Assembly: GCA_018398575.1 (NCBI GenBank)
Contig: JAGTXZ010000024.1
Span: 1,798,001 to 1,862,000 of the forward strand
DNA: 64,000 nucleotides
From: Ampelomyces quisqualis
Taxonomy: Eukaryota; Ascomycota; Dothideomycetes; Pleosporales; Phaeosphaeriaceae
Direction of reading: 5' to 3'
Within the stretch, counting starts at the first letter, position 1; each line of letters starts with the position of its first letter. Below the pieces are notes generated by a model that saw only the letters and a program-made list of their open reading frames with translations, did not search any database and had not been told where the DNA came from. Made by a program: the position numbers and the translations under genes. Positions 24,164 through 35,627 of this stretch are shown in pieces.

Positions 24164-24182
24164 ACAAGAGAAACTTTGTCCT
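24164..24182 (+). other. Putative self-primer binding site of element B
   Basis: Two bases after LTR 1, acaagagaaactttgtcct is the reverse complement of the inferred transcript 5' end at 24,021-24,038, except for one extra T. This is the arrangement known from Tf1/sushi-type elements, where the RNA 5' end rather than a tRNA primes reverse transcription. I see no obvious tRNA-type primer site here. Confidence 0.6.
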
Positions 24183-24399
24183 GCTAGTAATAGCATTTAT
24201 ATAATATTGCAATTTACTTTTAAAAAGATTGCGTTAAAACGTCTAGAACCCTATCTAAATTGGATCTGTTTGTAACCTTAAATCTATTAAACATAGTTAG
24301 GATCTCTTAGATCTTCTAACAGCTAAAGCCTTTAGGTTTAGATCTTTCTATTAATACAATAGTTAGGATTACTTTGGAAAAGTTACGTTTAGCGCTACA

Positions 24400-27300
24400 A
24401 TAGAAACTTAGAGACTATTAATAACCTAGGAGTATTAGAGGCAACGCTGATAACTCCCCCTAAAGAACTAACTCTAGGAGCCTTCTCTTAAGACAACTCT
24501 GTATCAACTATAACAACTTAGCAACAGAGTGCTAAAGTAAAAAAGACAGATACTAAGGAACCCCCTTAGCCTAGAGCTGCACTAAATCTAACTCTTGCCT
24601 AAATAGAGGTTAATTAATTACAACAAGATTTGAAATAGGCTTTAGTAGAAATTAATTCCCTTAAGAAAGGACTAACTCTATTAATAAGACTAGACAAGCC
24701 TCTACCTACTACTAAATTACCCTAGAATAATTCTGCACCCTACTATTTATCTAACAGCTCTATATCTAAGTACTTACATTACTATAAAGGCTCTTGCTAA
24801 CTTTAACAATCTAAGAAAACGCCTAATATAGACGATCTTAGTAATAGAAAAGATTCTACCTTCTGCTAATAGCAGGCCTCTATCTAGGATTAACTTAAGA
24901 TTAACTTAGATTACTATTAGACTAAAAGACAACGCATAGCCTTAGTATAGGGCTATACTACAGGATTAGCTAAGGGCTATCTTAAGCTATAATATTTATT
25001 AGATACTAATCAAGAGTAATTTTAGAACGCTAAGCAAATAATTAGGCTACTTAAGTCTTACTTTATTATAGGTAACAAGGTAGCTAAAAGCTAAGCAGCT
25101 TTTAATTAAATGCAGATAACTAAGGAGGAAACGTTCCCCTTGTTTAAAGCTAGGTTTCTAAGTTCTGTAGTTAAGAGACAAGTACCCTCTTTAGAGTAGT
25201 TTTACTACTTATAGACTAAAATTACGCTAGGGTTGCAAGCCCCTAACCTAGGATTCAGGCACTAATAAAAGAACTTATTTAATTAGATAGTAGAACACCT
25301 TACTGCATACAATATAGAGCAGAAGAACAACCCTATACTAAGTATAATACTAGCTGCTGCTAGGTTGCTAATCAGGTTAGCCCTACAACAGAATTTAGAG
25401 CCAAATTAGACTACTACTACTAGCGCTCTAACAAATTCTGCGCTAGTCTATTAATTTACAACAGTGCGTCTTTCTACAAAGACCTCTAAGCTAGAACAAT
25501 AGAAGACTCCTAGTAGTTGTTATAATTGTAGTAAGCTAGAACACTACTCTAGTAACTGTACAAAGCCTTGTGTGCGTTAGATTAAAGCTGTAAAAGTAGA
25601 TAAGTATAAAGATACTTAAGAGCAACCTAATCAGGAGGTGTATTATACAGGAAACAGAAGCGCCTAGAAGGACACTCCTCTCTAGGCCTAAGCTGTTATA
25701 ATCTATCTTACCTTAACCTTTCTTATTTGTTTTGTAGTCTCTATTTCCTTATACCTACGCTTCTTTACAACTAAGGCCTTAGCTTACGCCTTAATACTCT
25801 TGTTAACACTAGTGCTTAAGGTTTCCTATTTTTAAATTCACAAATTGTCTTATCTGTTTCCAAAGCCTTGCAGCAACCTATCTAGAAGCTCCCCTTCTAG
25901 GTTTAGGTATACAGCTTTAAGGATTAGATTACTTCTTTAGTTGCTTAATATATTCAACTACACTTAAATATTAATAGCTAAAAGATTTTAAACTATCTAT
26001 TCCTTATCCTTAATCTTAGGTCTTAGGATTGTATACTTAGCCTCTAATAGTTAAAACAATTTAAGATTTAATTAGACACAGATAGGTTACAGTTTATTTA
26101 GCTATCTAAGTACCTCTATTTATATAATCCTTTACCCTCTATTTCTACTGTTCTACATTAAGCTATAGTGCTAGCTACTGTCTATCTTAATGTACAACAA
26201 CGCAACGCCCTATAGGAGAAAGAAGACTATTGTATCTAAAACAGTCCTTACTATTCCTCTTCTTTTATTTATTATATTAAGAGATGCTTAAAGCTCCTAT
26301 CAGCCTAAAAAATCTTAGAGATCTCTTATACCCTAACTAAGCAAAACTACTTAGAGTCTAAACCTCCTCTAACTACCTGTATTACTCTTATTTCTGCTAA
26401 TGCATTTTACTTTATTATAAAGAAGCCCTAGAATAAGTTCTTTACAACAAGCCTCTATAAGATTAATAGGATCCTTGCCTCTAAGGACAACGCAGACAAT
26501 TAAAGCCAATTAGATAAGAGATTACCTGCCTATTACTCCTAGTATCAGAATGTATTTAGCAAGTTAGCAGCCAATTAATTACCTTCTTATTATCTGTACA
26601 ATTACAAGATTATCCTTAAAGAACTATTACTAAATGCGTTTAGTTCCCTATACAAGTAAAACTAAGAGGAGCTTAAAGCTACTAAGGCCTATATCTAAGA
26701 ACACCTTTAGAAGGGTTTTATTAAGGCTAGCCAAAGTCCTTTTACTTTACCTATTCTTTGTATACATAAACTAAATAGAGATATACGCATCTATATAGAC
26801 TACTAGAAGATTAACGCTCTTACGCGCAAGAACGTCTATCTAATTCCTTGCATTAATAAGCTACTATTACACCCCTCTAAGGCTAAGATCTTTACTAAGT
26901 TTAACATCTAGGCTACTTTTAACAAAATTTGTATAGATCCTAACTCTAAAGAGTATACTACCTTTTAGACCTGTTACAGTATATATAAGTATAAGGTTCT
27001 TTCTTTTAGCTTATGTAATAGGCTAGCTACGTATTAACGCTATATAAACAATATACTAATTAATTATCTTAATAATTTCTGTATTGCGTATCTTAATAAC
27101 ATTCTAATCTACTCTAAGGATATAAACTTACATTAGAAACACGTCCAAAAGGTCCTAGAGCGCCTATATACTGTAGGACTCTAAGTAAACATTTAGAAGA
27201 GTAAATTCTATGTAACTTGCACAAAGTATCTAGGTTACGTTTTAATAAACTAGGGCACTAAAGTTAACCCTAATAAGGTAGAAGCACTCTAAAACTAGGC

Positions 27301-29620
27301 TAAACCTACTACAGTTACTAGCGTTAAGTTATTTCTTAGTTTTGCTAGTTTCTATTAATAATTTATTAAGGATTTCTCTTGTATAGCTAAACTAATTATA
27401 AAGCTTTAAAGTCCTACTATACTATTTAATTAGACTACAGACTGCTAATAGGCTTTTGATTAGATTAAAGCCTTACTCCTAGCTATTCCTACACTATCTT
27501 ATTTCTATCCTAAGTATAACACAAAGTTAGAAACTAACGCGTTAGATAAAGTAATAGCAGGAGTACTCTCTTAGAAGCACTCTAACAACAAGTAGTATCC
27601 TGTAGCCTTCTATAGTTACACCCTATTTAGAGCTAAGCTTAATTAGAAAATATATAATAAGGAACTTTTTGCTATCCTAAAAGCGTTTAAGAAGTAGAGA
27701 GCTAAACTTACCTCTATACAAAGTTAAATCCAGGTGTATTTAGATTACTGCTTCTTAGAATACTTTATAACTACTAAGGTTCTTAATACACGTTAAGTAT
27801 AATAGGTAGAGATTATTACCTCTTTTAATTTCTACATTAAGTACACGCCTAGTAAGCTTAACAAGCAAGCTAATATCCTAAGCCAAAGGGAATAAGACGT
27901 TAGCAAGGTTAAGGCTGCCTAACAAGACAATAGATCCTATGTACTTCTAGAACTTAAACGCCTAAGCCCTCTAGTTAACTCTAAACTAGCTTAGAACTAT
28001 GTCTATAACTAGCTAGAGATTAATGTTTTAGCTATTTTAGTCTAATCTATTAGTGCCTCCCTAAATCTTAACTTATTAGAACTAATTAAAGCCCTGCTAG
28101 CAGAGAATTACTACTTCTTTAAGAAAGAACGCCTTACACTACTACAGCTATATTATGTCTAAGAAGGACTACTACTGTATTACTTACGCCTATATGTATC
28201 TAGGGACTCCTCTTTATGCACTTAACTAATTAGAAAGGCTTATAATTAAGTATCTACTACTTACCTAAGCGCTATAAAGACGTATTAGCTTCTAGCTTAG
28301 TAATATTATTAGAGGAGTATAGAGGCTATATATAAACGCTATATACAAAACTGCATTTCCTATTAAAGATTCTATCTAAGACAGCTCTAAGCCTAAGGTT
28401 TCCTCTATCTGTTACAAATTCCTAATAGGCCTATGCAGCATTTGTGTATAGATTTTAAGACATTCCTAACAGATTGTTATAGCTATAATTAAATTATAGT
28501 TGTTATTAATTGCCTATCTAAGTAAGCTGTTTCTATTCCTTACTACAAAACAATTAACGCTTAAGAAATAGCTTACTTGTTTATCTAATAGGTATACTAA
28601 TTTAGCTACACACCCAAAAGCATAGTGTCTAACTATAGACTCTAGTTTGTATCTTAATTCTAGTCTAAGTTCTGCAAGATTCTAGGCGTACAACTTAAGC
28701 TTTTTACAGCCTACTATAAACAAACTAATAGACAAACTAAGATTATAAATAAGTATATTAATTAACAATTAAGGCCTTTTATATCCTATTACTAGGACAA
28801 CTAGAGTAACCTCTTGCTAATAATCAATTAAGCCTAAGCTACGCTGCTGCACTCTACAATTAGTATAGCGCTGTACTAGCTTTTGTTTAGATCTAAACTA
28901 TAATAGAGCTAGAATTAGGTATTATCCTCTTTAAAACACAAAGATATAAACGTTAAGGATACCTTAAGCTTAGCTACTTGCATGCATAAAGCCTAGCGTA
29001 CAGCCAAAGATAATATAGAGAAAGCGCAGAAACAAATAGCTGCTAAGGTAAACAAATATTATTAACCTATTAATTAGGCAGTAGGTAACAAGGTTTACCT
29101 CTTAACCTAAAACCTATCTATTACCTGCTTAAGTCGCAAACTTACTAAATTATAGGAAGGCTCCTTTAAAGTTTTAGAATAAGTTAGCTATTTATTTTAA
29201 CTAAAGCTACCTAAAGGTTCTAAGATCTATAACGTATTCGCTTTAGACGTTCTCTGCAAGAACTCTAACAACCCCCTACCTAGTTAGCTAAGCCTAAACC
29301 TATCTAGCATCCTAATTTAAGGCGTTAAAGAATAAGAAGTTAAAGAGATCCTAGCTAGCAAGCTATACTACTCTATCCTAAAGTATTACGTAAAATAGGT
29401 AAGCTATAACTTTAACCTTACCTAGTACAACGCCTTAAACTTTATAGGCGCTCTATATATGTTGCAAGCATTCTATAAACGCTATCTAAAACAGCTAGGA
29501 CTCCTATAAGCGTTAGCTAAGTAGATTACAGTATAGGAAAAAGAAGTTAAAAATCTTATAGTATTGCAAGACAATTATATTAGGGAAATTAAACTTAATA
29601 TTGCAACTACTACACTAGTA
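24400..29620 (+). pseudogene. gag-pol remnant of chromovirus B
   Basis: Plus-strand polyprotein relic. A gag zinc knuckle CYNCSKLEHYSSNC lies at 25,518-25,559. The reverse transcriptase region lies at about 26,780-27,260, with IDYWK-like and FTKFN phrases and a catalytic box YLNN at 27,089-27,100 in place of YLDD. An RNase H region follows. The integrase core lies at about 28,440-28,600 (IDFKTFLTD, then VVINCLSK where VDRLSK is usual). A chromodomain lies at about 29,320-29,500 (KYYVKWVSYN). Many codons are TAG/TAA at Trp/Gln positions, and several acidic residues read as Asn, as G-to-A mutation predicts. Nothing here can be translated into a working polyprotein. Confidence 0.87.
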
Positions 29621-29630
29621 GGTAACAGCT

Positions 29631-30354
29631 ATTAATAATAGAAGTCTTACTCTTCTATTAGATCTAACAGCAGACTATTACTGCTACTAGTAGAACGTTC
29701 TTAACTATCTAAATCCCTAGATACAGACACTAACGTACTACCTAGTTGTTCTCTATTTTAGCCCTGCCTGCTGCAAGTACCTACCTTCTACTCTGCTGCT
29801 GCCTAAAACGTTACTACTTGCGCCTTCTCCTGCTCTGCTAACCAATTAGCCCTTAATACTATTATAATATCTACTAGCTAAGTAACTATACTAGTTAACC
29901 TAGCTGTGCTCCTCCTAAGCGACCTAACCTTCTTAGCTATTGCTCTAACCTTCTTAGCTAGCTCCTCTCTCTAGTAATAAGTGCTAACTAATAAGTTAGC
30001 GTTATTTATATTAGCTACCTGCGCAGTACTTACTTGCATAATAGCAGCTAACTAAAACGCTACTTTCTTAATAGTAGCCTCTTGCTCTAACACTACTTTA
30101 TTAGACTTATCTCTACCTAGGGTAGCAAACCTGCAGTTAAGAGCCTTAGAAAGGCTATTATACTCCTAGCCTACATATAGAGGAACTAGGCAACACTTCT
30201 TATTTAAGAGTGTGCAATAAGCACACTTCTTAGATACGTCTAAATAGAATCTAAACTTAATATTAAAATAGCTGCAGGTAAAAGCCCTTACAGCCTGCAG
30301 GTAAACAACCTAATAGGCTAGAGGATAAGCTCTAGGAGAAACAGGAATAGGCAT
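29631..30354 (-). pseudogene. Extra antisense frame of element B, Cys-cluster protein
   Basis: On the strand opposite to gag-pol, between chromodomain and LTR 2, an ATG at 30,354 opens a frame of about 241 codons broken only by TAG/TAA. It contains the cluster CAYC-x6-C (30,193-30,225), with the same CX2CX6C spacing as the antisense frame of element A and a similar xLV after the last Cys. A helical, charged segment (EELAKKVRAIAKKVRSLRR) and a Ser-rich C-terminus follow. Known gag, pol or envelope motifs are absent. A small zinc-binding accessory protein is plausible, but function is unknown. Part of it is duplicated at 31,005-31,556. Confidence 0.6.
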
Positions 30355-30665
30355 TGTGTGTATCTATAGAAACAATTAGCTAACAATTAAATTAGAAGAG
30401 TAGTTAGATAGCTGTAGGTATATAAACGTGTAGAGGGAGAGTATAGAGAAGTAGTATACTAGAGGGCTAGCCTTATATATATGCTTAAAAAGCTTAAGGT
30501 AAAGTTAAGAACTTTAAACGCGCTAGCGCGCAGATTAAAACAATAATAAACAGCTATATTACGTTATCCTAAAATAAACTTAAGGTAAATATAAGTTTAC
30601 AACAATTTGGAAAGGTATCTAAAACAATACTAATACAGACTTAATTAATAGAGACTATTAATTTT

Positions 30666-30679
30666 AAGAAGAGAAGTAA
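30666..30679 (+). other. Polypurine tract of element B
   Basis: aagaagagaagtaa directly abuts LTR 2. The matching place before LTR 3 reads aagaagggaggtaa. A purine run next to the 3' LTR on the plus strand agrees with the orientation of gag-pol. Confidence 0.7.
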
Positions 30680-30978
30680 TATAACAAGTACATGCAAATA
30701 CATGTTATATCTAATACCTTATAAAGGCTTAGTAACAGATTATATAGAGAGCTAGCAGATTAAGACTAAAAGCGCTCTAACAGCGCTCTAACTTAGCTAC
30801 TACGCCTACTATAAATATAAGCCTATAGCATAGATAGAGGACAAGTTTCTCTTGTCCTTTTGTACAAGACCTATAGGTATATAGCCAATCTAGAATCTCT
30901 AATATAACACGCACTTCTATATGCCTCTAATACATATCTAATTCAATTCTAATAGCTGTACCTACCTGCGTTGTTACA
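30680..30978 (+). repeat. Element B LTR 2 (middle)
   Basis: 299 bp, starting tataacaag (mutated from tgtaacaag) and ending gttgttaca. It is the 3' LTR of the full unit and also the left LTR of the partial unit. It is followed not by the primer site but directly by gtacttgcc, which corresponds to internal position 29,777. Confidence 0.94.
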
Positions 30979-31881
30979 GTACTTGCCTTTTGCTCTACTA
31001 CTACTTAAAATATTACTACTTGCACCTTCTCCTACTCTGCTAACTAATTAGCTCTTAATACTATTATAACATCTACTAGCTAAGTAACTACACTAGTTAA
31101 CCTAGCTGTGCTCCTCTTAAGTAACCTAACCTCCTTAGCTATTACTCTAACCTCTCTAGCTAGCTCTTCTCTCTAGTAATAAGCGCTAACTAATAAGTTA
31201 GCGTTATTTATATTAGCTACCTGTGTAGTGCTTACTTGCATAATAGTAGCTAACTAAAACGCTACCTCCTTAACAGTAGCCTTTTACTCTAACACTACCT
31301 TGTTAAACTTATCTCTACCTAGGGTAGCAAACCTATAGTTAAAGGCCTTAAAGAGGCTATTATACTCTTAGCCTATATATAAGAGAACTAGGCAATACTT
31401 CTTATTTAAGAGTGTGTAATAAGTATACTTCTTAGACACGTCTAAATAGAATCTAAACTTAATATTAAAATGGCCGCAGGTAAAAGCTCTTGCAGCCTAT
31501 AGGCAAACAACCTAATAGGCTAGAGGATAAGCCCTAGAAGAGACAGAAATAGGCATTATATATATCTGCAGAAATAATTAGCTAACAATTAAATTAGGAG
31601 AGCAGTTAGATAGCTGTAGGTATATAAACGTATAGAGGGAGAGTATAGAAAAGCAGTATACTAGAGAGCTAGCCTTGTATATATGCTTAAAAAGCTTAAG
31701 GTAAAGTTAGGAACTTTAAACGCGCTAGTATGCAGATTAAAACAACAATAAACAGCTATATTACGTTATTTTAAAATAAACTTAAGGTAAATATAAGTTT
31801 ATAACAATTTAGAAAGGTATCTAAAACAACACTAATACAGACCTAATTAATAGAAACTATTAATTTTAAGAAGGGAGGTAA
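30979..31881 (+). repeat. Truncated second internal region of element B
   Basis: 903 bp that align without length change to 29,777-30,679, the last part of the first internal region. The 5' roughly 5.6 kb (primer site, gag and pol) is missing. It carries a shortened copy of the antisense frame and its own polypurine tract. Substitutions against the first copy are mainly transitions. Confidence 0.93.
31005..31556 (-). pseudogene. Second, truncated copy of the antisense frame
   Basis: ATG at 31,556 on the minus strand, about 184 codons to a TAA at 31,005. It matches the N-terminal three quarters of the frame at 29,631-30,354. Two of the cluster cysteines read as Tyr here (TGT/TGC to TAT), so the CX2CX6C motif is lost in this copy. 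Confidence 0.55.
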
Positions 31882-32180
31882 TGTAACAAGCACATGTAAA
31901 CACATGTTATATCTGATACCTTATAAAGGCTTAGTAACAGATTATATAGAGAGCTAGCAGATTAGAACTAAAAGCGCTCTAACAGCGCTCTAACTTAGCT
32001 GCTACGCCTACTATAAATATAAGCCTATAGTATAGATAGAGGACAAGTTTCTCTTGTCCTTCTGTACAAGACCTATAGGTGTATAGCTAATCTAGAATCT
32101 CTAATACAACACGCACTCTTATATGCCTCTAATACGTATCTAATTTAATTCTAATAGCTGTACCTACCTGCGTTGTTACA
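31882..32180 (+). repeat. Element B LTR 3 (3' LTR of array)
   Basis: 299 bp from tgtaacaagcac to gttgttaca, directly followed by the target duplication gacag at 32,181-32,185. It keeps the perfect start-site hairpin. It is the outer right end of the array. Confidence 0.95.
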
Positions 32181-32185
32181 GACAG

Positions 32186-33990
32186 TGCAAAGCTATATTA
32201 AATATAAGAACTATAAACTATTTTACAAAAGAGTTCTATAAGCTAGGCTGCTAATAATAGTATACTAGGCATTGCTGTTATTGCTTAGCACAGCAGAGTA
32301 CAGTTAAGAACTATCTAGTAGCTAGCAGTATAGTTGTGTTAATAGTATTACTAATGTTATAGATGTTGCTAACGTTGTGTTTTCCTAACGTAGGCCTATA
32401 TGCTTGTAATTATATAGATTACAATAGAAAGATAAGCGCGTGTTCTCCTATTTATATTAGCTCTTCTTATAGTTAGAGTGTATAACCTAGTTAGTAGTAA
32501 GCTACTATAATCTATCTATAATACTTTACTATAGTATATATTAGAAAAGGTTATTACCTACTTTTATAAGCCTCTATCTTAAGGCTCTTTAATGCTACCT
32601 ATATACTTAAATTTTTTTCTATATCTATAGACTAAAAAGTAATAAGCTAGATATATATCTTAATTACACTAATTTTCTAAGTATAAGAAAATTAAGAAAG
32701 TTATTATAATAGTACGTATCTATACTATTAAAGTAGAGGATTTTAAAAAGTTAAGATTTTAAACTTTAAAGTCTAACGTACTTGTTAGGATAATCTTACA
32801 GTTAATAGCTAGAAATAAGTAATAATACTTTAATATAGAATTACTATATAGGATAAATAAATTGCTACTCTACTATAGTAATTGTAGAACTAAGTTATAT
32901 AGTCTTAGGCTCTACTCTTACGCTAGAGTATCTATAGACTGTAGTAAGCACAGGCTGCACAGCAGGTACTAGTAGTCTAATATTATCTCTTCTCTTAGAC
33001 TTGTTAGTCTCTAGTAAGAGTATAAGAGCTAAGTAGTATAACTACTAGTAACCTAGGGATAGTATAGGTACTTCTAAACGTGTTTAAAAGATATTTAGAA
33101 TATATTCTTACGCTTAACTCTATTAATATATACCTTAGAAAGGTAGTTAGTATTATTAGAGAGCTGTACTTTAAGACTATATATCTTCTTATAGTAAGTA
33201 ACTAGAACGCCTCTAGTAGATATAATATCCTAGAACACGTTAGAAATATATTTTAACTACATTTAAATTTTCTGTTGCAATATGTTTAAAATATAGTTAA
33301 AACGTATTCTAATACTTACACTATAGAGCTATAGCAAGTTCTTATTATTAATAAGAGTATAGTAGTACTGCTTACTAAAGTTAATAAAAACTATACTGTC
33401 TTTATTCTTAGGAAATAGGCCTACGCTACTTAGCATTGTCTCTAAGGCTAAGTAGTTAATATAGTTACACTAGAATATATTTAGAATATGTTTATAAAGT
33501 TATATATTAATAGAAAACTTATATTATTCTTTAAGGAAGATACGCTAGAAGAAAGTATATAGCTAGATATATTAGAATATGTTTTAAACGTGTTTAAAAG
33601 CTATTCTAGTAGTATAGTTGCAAACGTAGTTTAAACGTGTTTAAACTGTGTTTCTAGTTAGAGTATTTAGAGCAAAAATTTTTCTTTATGTTTCTAGTAT
33701 AAGCTATCTAGAAGTAGTCTAGCGCGCGCGTTTATCTGCGTATTAATCTATCTATAGCCTAGTAGATAAATTTTAGCTACGCTAACTAATTCCTAAGTCT
33801 GCTAAGGCACATCCTATGGTTAGTTAACCTGCCGCCTAGGCGCGTTAGTATAAAACAAAATAGTATTAAGCTAATTTCTTTATTAAGGGAAACGTGCTAT
33901 TCTTAAAAGCTTTAATACATTAAATAATACGCACTTTAACCTGTTTAGTAGAGCTAAAATTGTTTATTTTACATATGTAGTAGTAGAGAT
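32186..33990. other. RIP-degraded DNA right of element B
   Basis: Continuation of the older sequence into which element B inserted. One frame shows CRQCKAIL across the insertion point, perhaps a former C2H2-like finger, but this is weak. From 33,060 onward the phrase aacgtgtttaaa recurs (about 33,076, 33,597 and 33,637). No gene is visible. Ends at the sharp composition border near 33,990. Confidence 0.6.
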
Positions 33991-35627
33991 ATTAAGTGTC
34001 GCGCAAACTACTAATCATGGAGTATTGCCTGGCTTGGTAATCTCGTTTGGCTGCGTAGGCCCAAGCTTCGCTTGGGTCGTGGGCCAGGTACTCCGTACCT
34101 TGGGAGGCGTTGAAGTACGGATTTTGCAGGCATGACCTACTCTGTACTTCGTGTTGGCAAAAGCAAAACTATGTACACAGTTTCCGAACACAGATATGCG
34201 ATTTTTACGCCTGATACCACAACAAGGCCAAAAGCTATCCCAGGAAAGCTTGCGCCGCTTGACTGCGATTTACCGATCTGCATGCTTGATCTGATCTGAT
34301 ATTAATCGAGTTGATTTGGCTTGTTCTCACACAGGTACCCTTTGACACTCTTGCACGCATGCGCCCGGACGCGCTGAAGCTATTAATCAAGATATCAAGC
34401 TAGCACACATACTCCGGATTCCGTACTCCGTACTCCGTACTTGCGTCTAGAGCCGAAGTCAGTCGAGTCCGCGCGGCATGATGCGTCGCTTTACGTCTTG
34501 AAAACAAGGCAAAAAAGCATGCTGATATCATTCGCCATGTCACAGACCGACGACCACTACTCTTTCAACACACCAATCAATTCTCCACACCTACAGTCTT
34601 GCGCAATTCTGAAACGGTGCAGACCCGCAGCCAAAGCCCTCGAACTAGTTGACTTTGAAGATCAGGAGAGACGTTATTGCCCACCCCTATTAGAGCAGTT
34701 ACCAGGACACCGCCAAGGCCAGATGAGCCAACCCCAACCATCTCGAATGAGTCCAGCCACACGCTAAGATTTAGTTAGGCGCGAAGCATAACATTAAGAT
34801 TACTTCAATTTCCTATGAAGTTTGGGAATCCCAAGCTTTCAACGCTAATAGTTTAGCGTGATTTGCTTAGTGTATTAACGTTGCAAGGTGTTTCTAGTGT
34901 GAATGTAACTGTACTCCGAATGTGCAATGAAAGGGGCAGGTAATTTTGCTTACGGAGTAGAGGGATAGTGAGTTCTGCCCCATGCTAGCAAGTGCAGAGG
35001 CTAGAGCTTGTTGCGGCTTCACTCGCAAACGATGAAATAAGACAGTCACGGTGACAAGCTGTGTGCGGCCCAGTCAACTAGCACATTAGGGTGACTTAAT
35101 ACACTGACGCGCTTACTTCATAGATACGCCCACCGGATTGGATGGGATGTTGAAATATTACGACACAGTCGAAAGCGACAGGGGAACACATTGCTCTCGG
35201 AGAGGCATGTCTGTCTCTATAGCGTCGAGTGGTCACCAGCATCCACTTTTTTTACCCATATGTGCGAAGCAGAGCACGCACGCTGGTACGGAGCATGTCT
35301 TTGAATGATTGCTTGGCTACATCCTGGATTGGCGCGCATCTTCGTTCCGGTCGAACATAGGGACTGTTTCGAAGCCCCACCGAATACTGACTTCGATTGG
35401 CGGCATTGTTCGAAGATGGGTATATAATGACCACACGTCACCATCCGTTTGGCAACAACAGTTCTTGAATACTTCTCTTCGCTTGCACTTGTTTGCGCTG
35501 TGTCTCCCTGCGCTTCACCTTTTTGACAATACACGCTCTTTTTGATAACGCAACATCTACTTATACCACTCCTCCACGGCAATAAACCAAATTCTAAAGC
35601 ACACCAAAACTTCAATACCACGTCACG
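33991..35627. other. Intergenic DNA at island border
   Basis: Balanced-composition DNA without a gene I can support. It holds several copies of TACTCCGTA-type words, among them a short direct run at about 34,423-34,441 (ccgtactccgtactccgtac). A tatataat box at 35,421 probably serves the secreted-protein gene starting at 35,628. Confidence 0.6.
35421..35428 (+). promoter_or_regulatory. Probable TATA box of the secreted-protein gene
   Basis: tatataat in a balanced-composition region, about 200 bases before the ATG at 35,628. It is followed by a pyrimidine-rich leader typical of fungal promoters. The distance implies a long 5' leader if it is used. Confidence 0.45.

Larger units (their letters stand above)
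23863..32180 (+). mobile_element. Ty3/Gypsy chromovirus B, three-LTR array
   Basis: Three 299-bp LTRs lie at 23,863-24,161, 30,680-30,978 and 31,882-32,180. The first pair brackets a full internal region with gag, reverse transcriptase, integrase and chromodomain on the plus strand. The second pair brackets only 903 bp, a copy of the last 903 bp of the internal region. The outer LTRs are flanked by the target duplication gacag (23,858-23,862 and 32,181-32,185), so the whole array behaves as one insertion. All coding parts are RIP-damaged. The reverse transcriptase box reads YLNN. The array lies at or just after the 3' end of the older long frame. Confidence 0.94.
1..33990. other. AT-rich, RIP-degraded transposon island
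   Basis: This block has no intact gene. Open frames are short because TAG and TAA occur every few codons, mostly where Trp (TGG) or Gln (CAG/CAA) would fit the surrounding protein. That is what C-to-T (G-to-A) repeat-induced point mutation produces. TpA is very abundant, while TCA, CCA, TGA and TGG are almost absent outside element A (14.7-21.7 kb), which is less damaged. The right border near 33,990 is sharp: within about 50 bases the text becomes balanced in composition. The block holds nested LTR retrotransposons, a pogo-type relic, and several tandem repeat arrays. RIP is inferred from the mutation pattern. Confidence 0.93.

Noticed and set aside
1..33990. Mitochondrial origin of the AT-rich half
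   Set aside because: It contains nested chromoviral retrotransposons with target duplications and joins directly to nuclear intron-bearing genes.
34441..34767. 108-codon open frame on the plus strand near the island border
   Set aside because: No domain, no signal peptide, no promoter context, and an overlapping antisense frame of similar quality. Likely chance.
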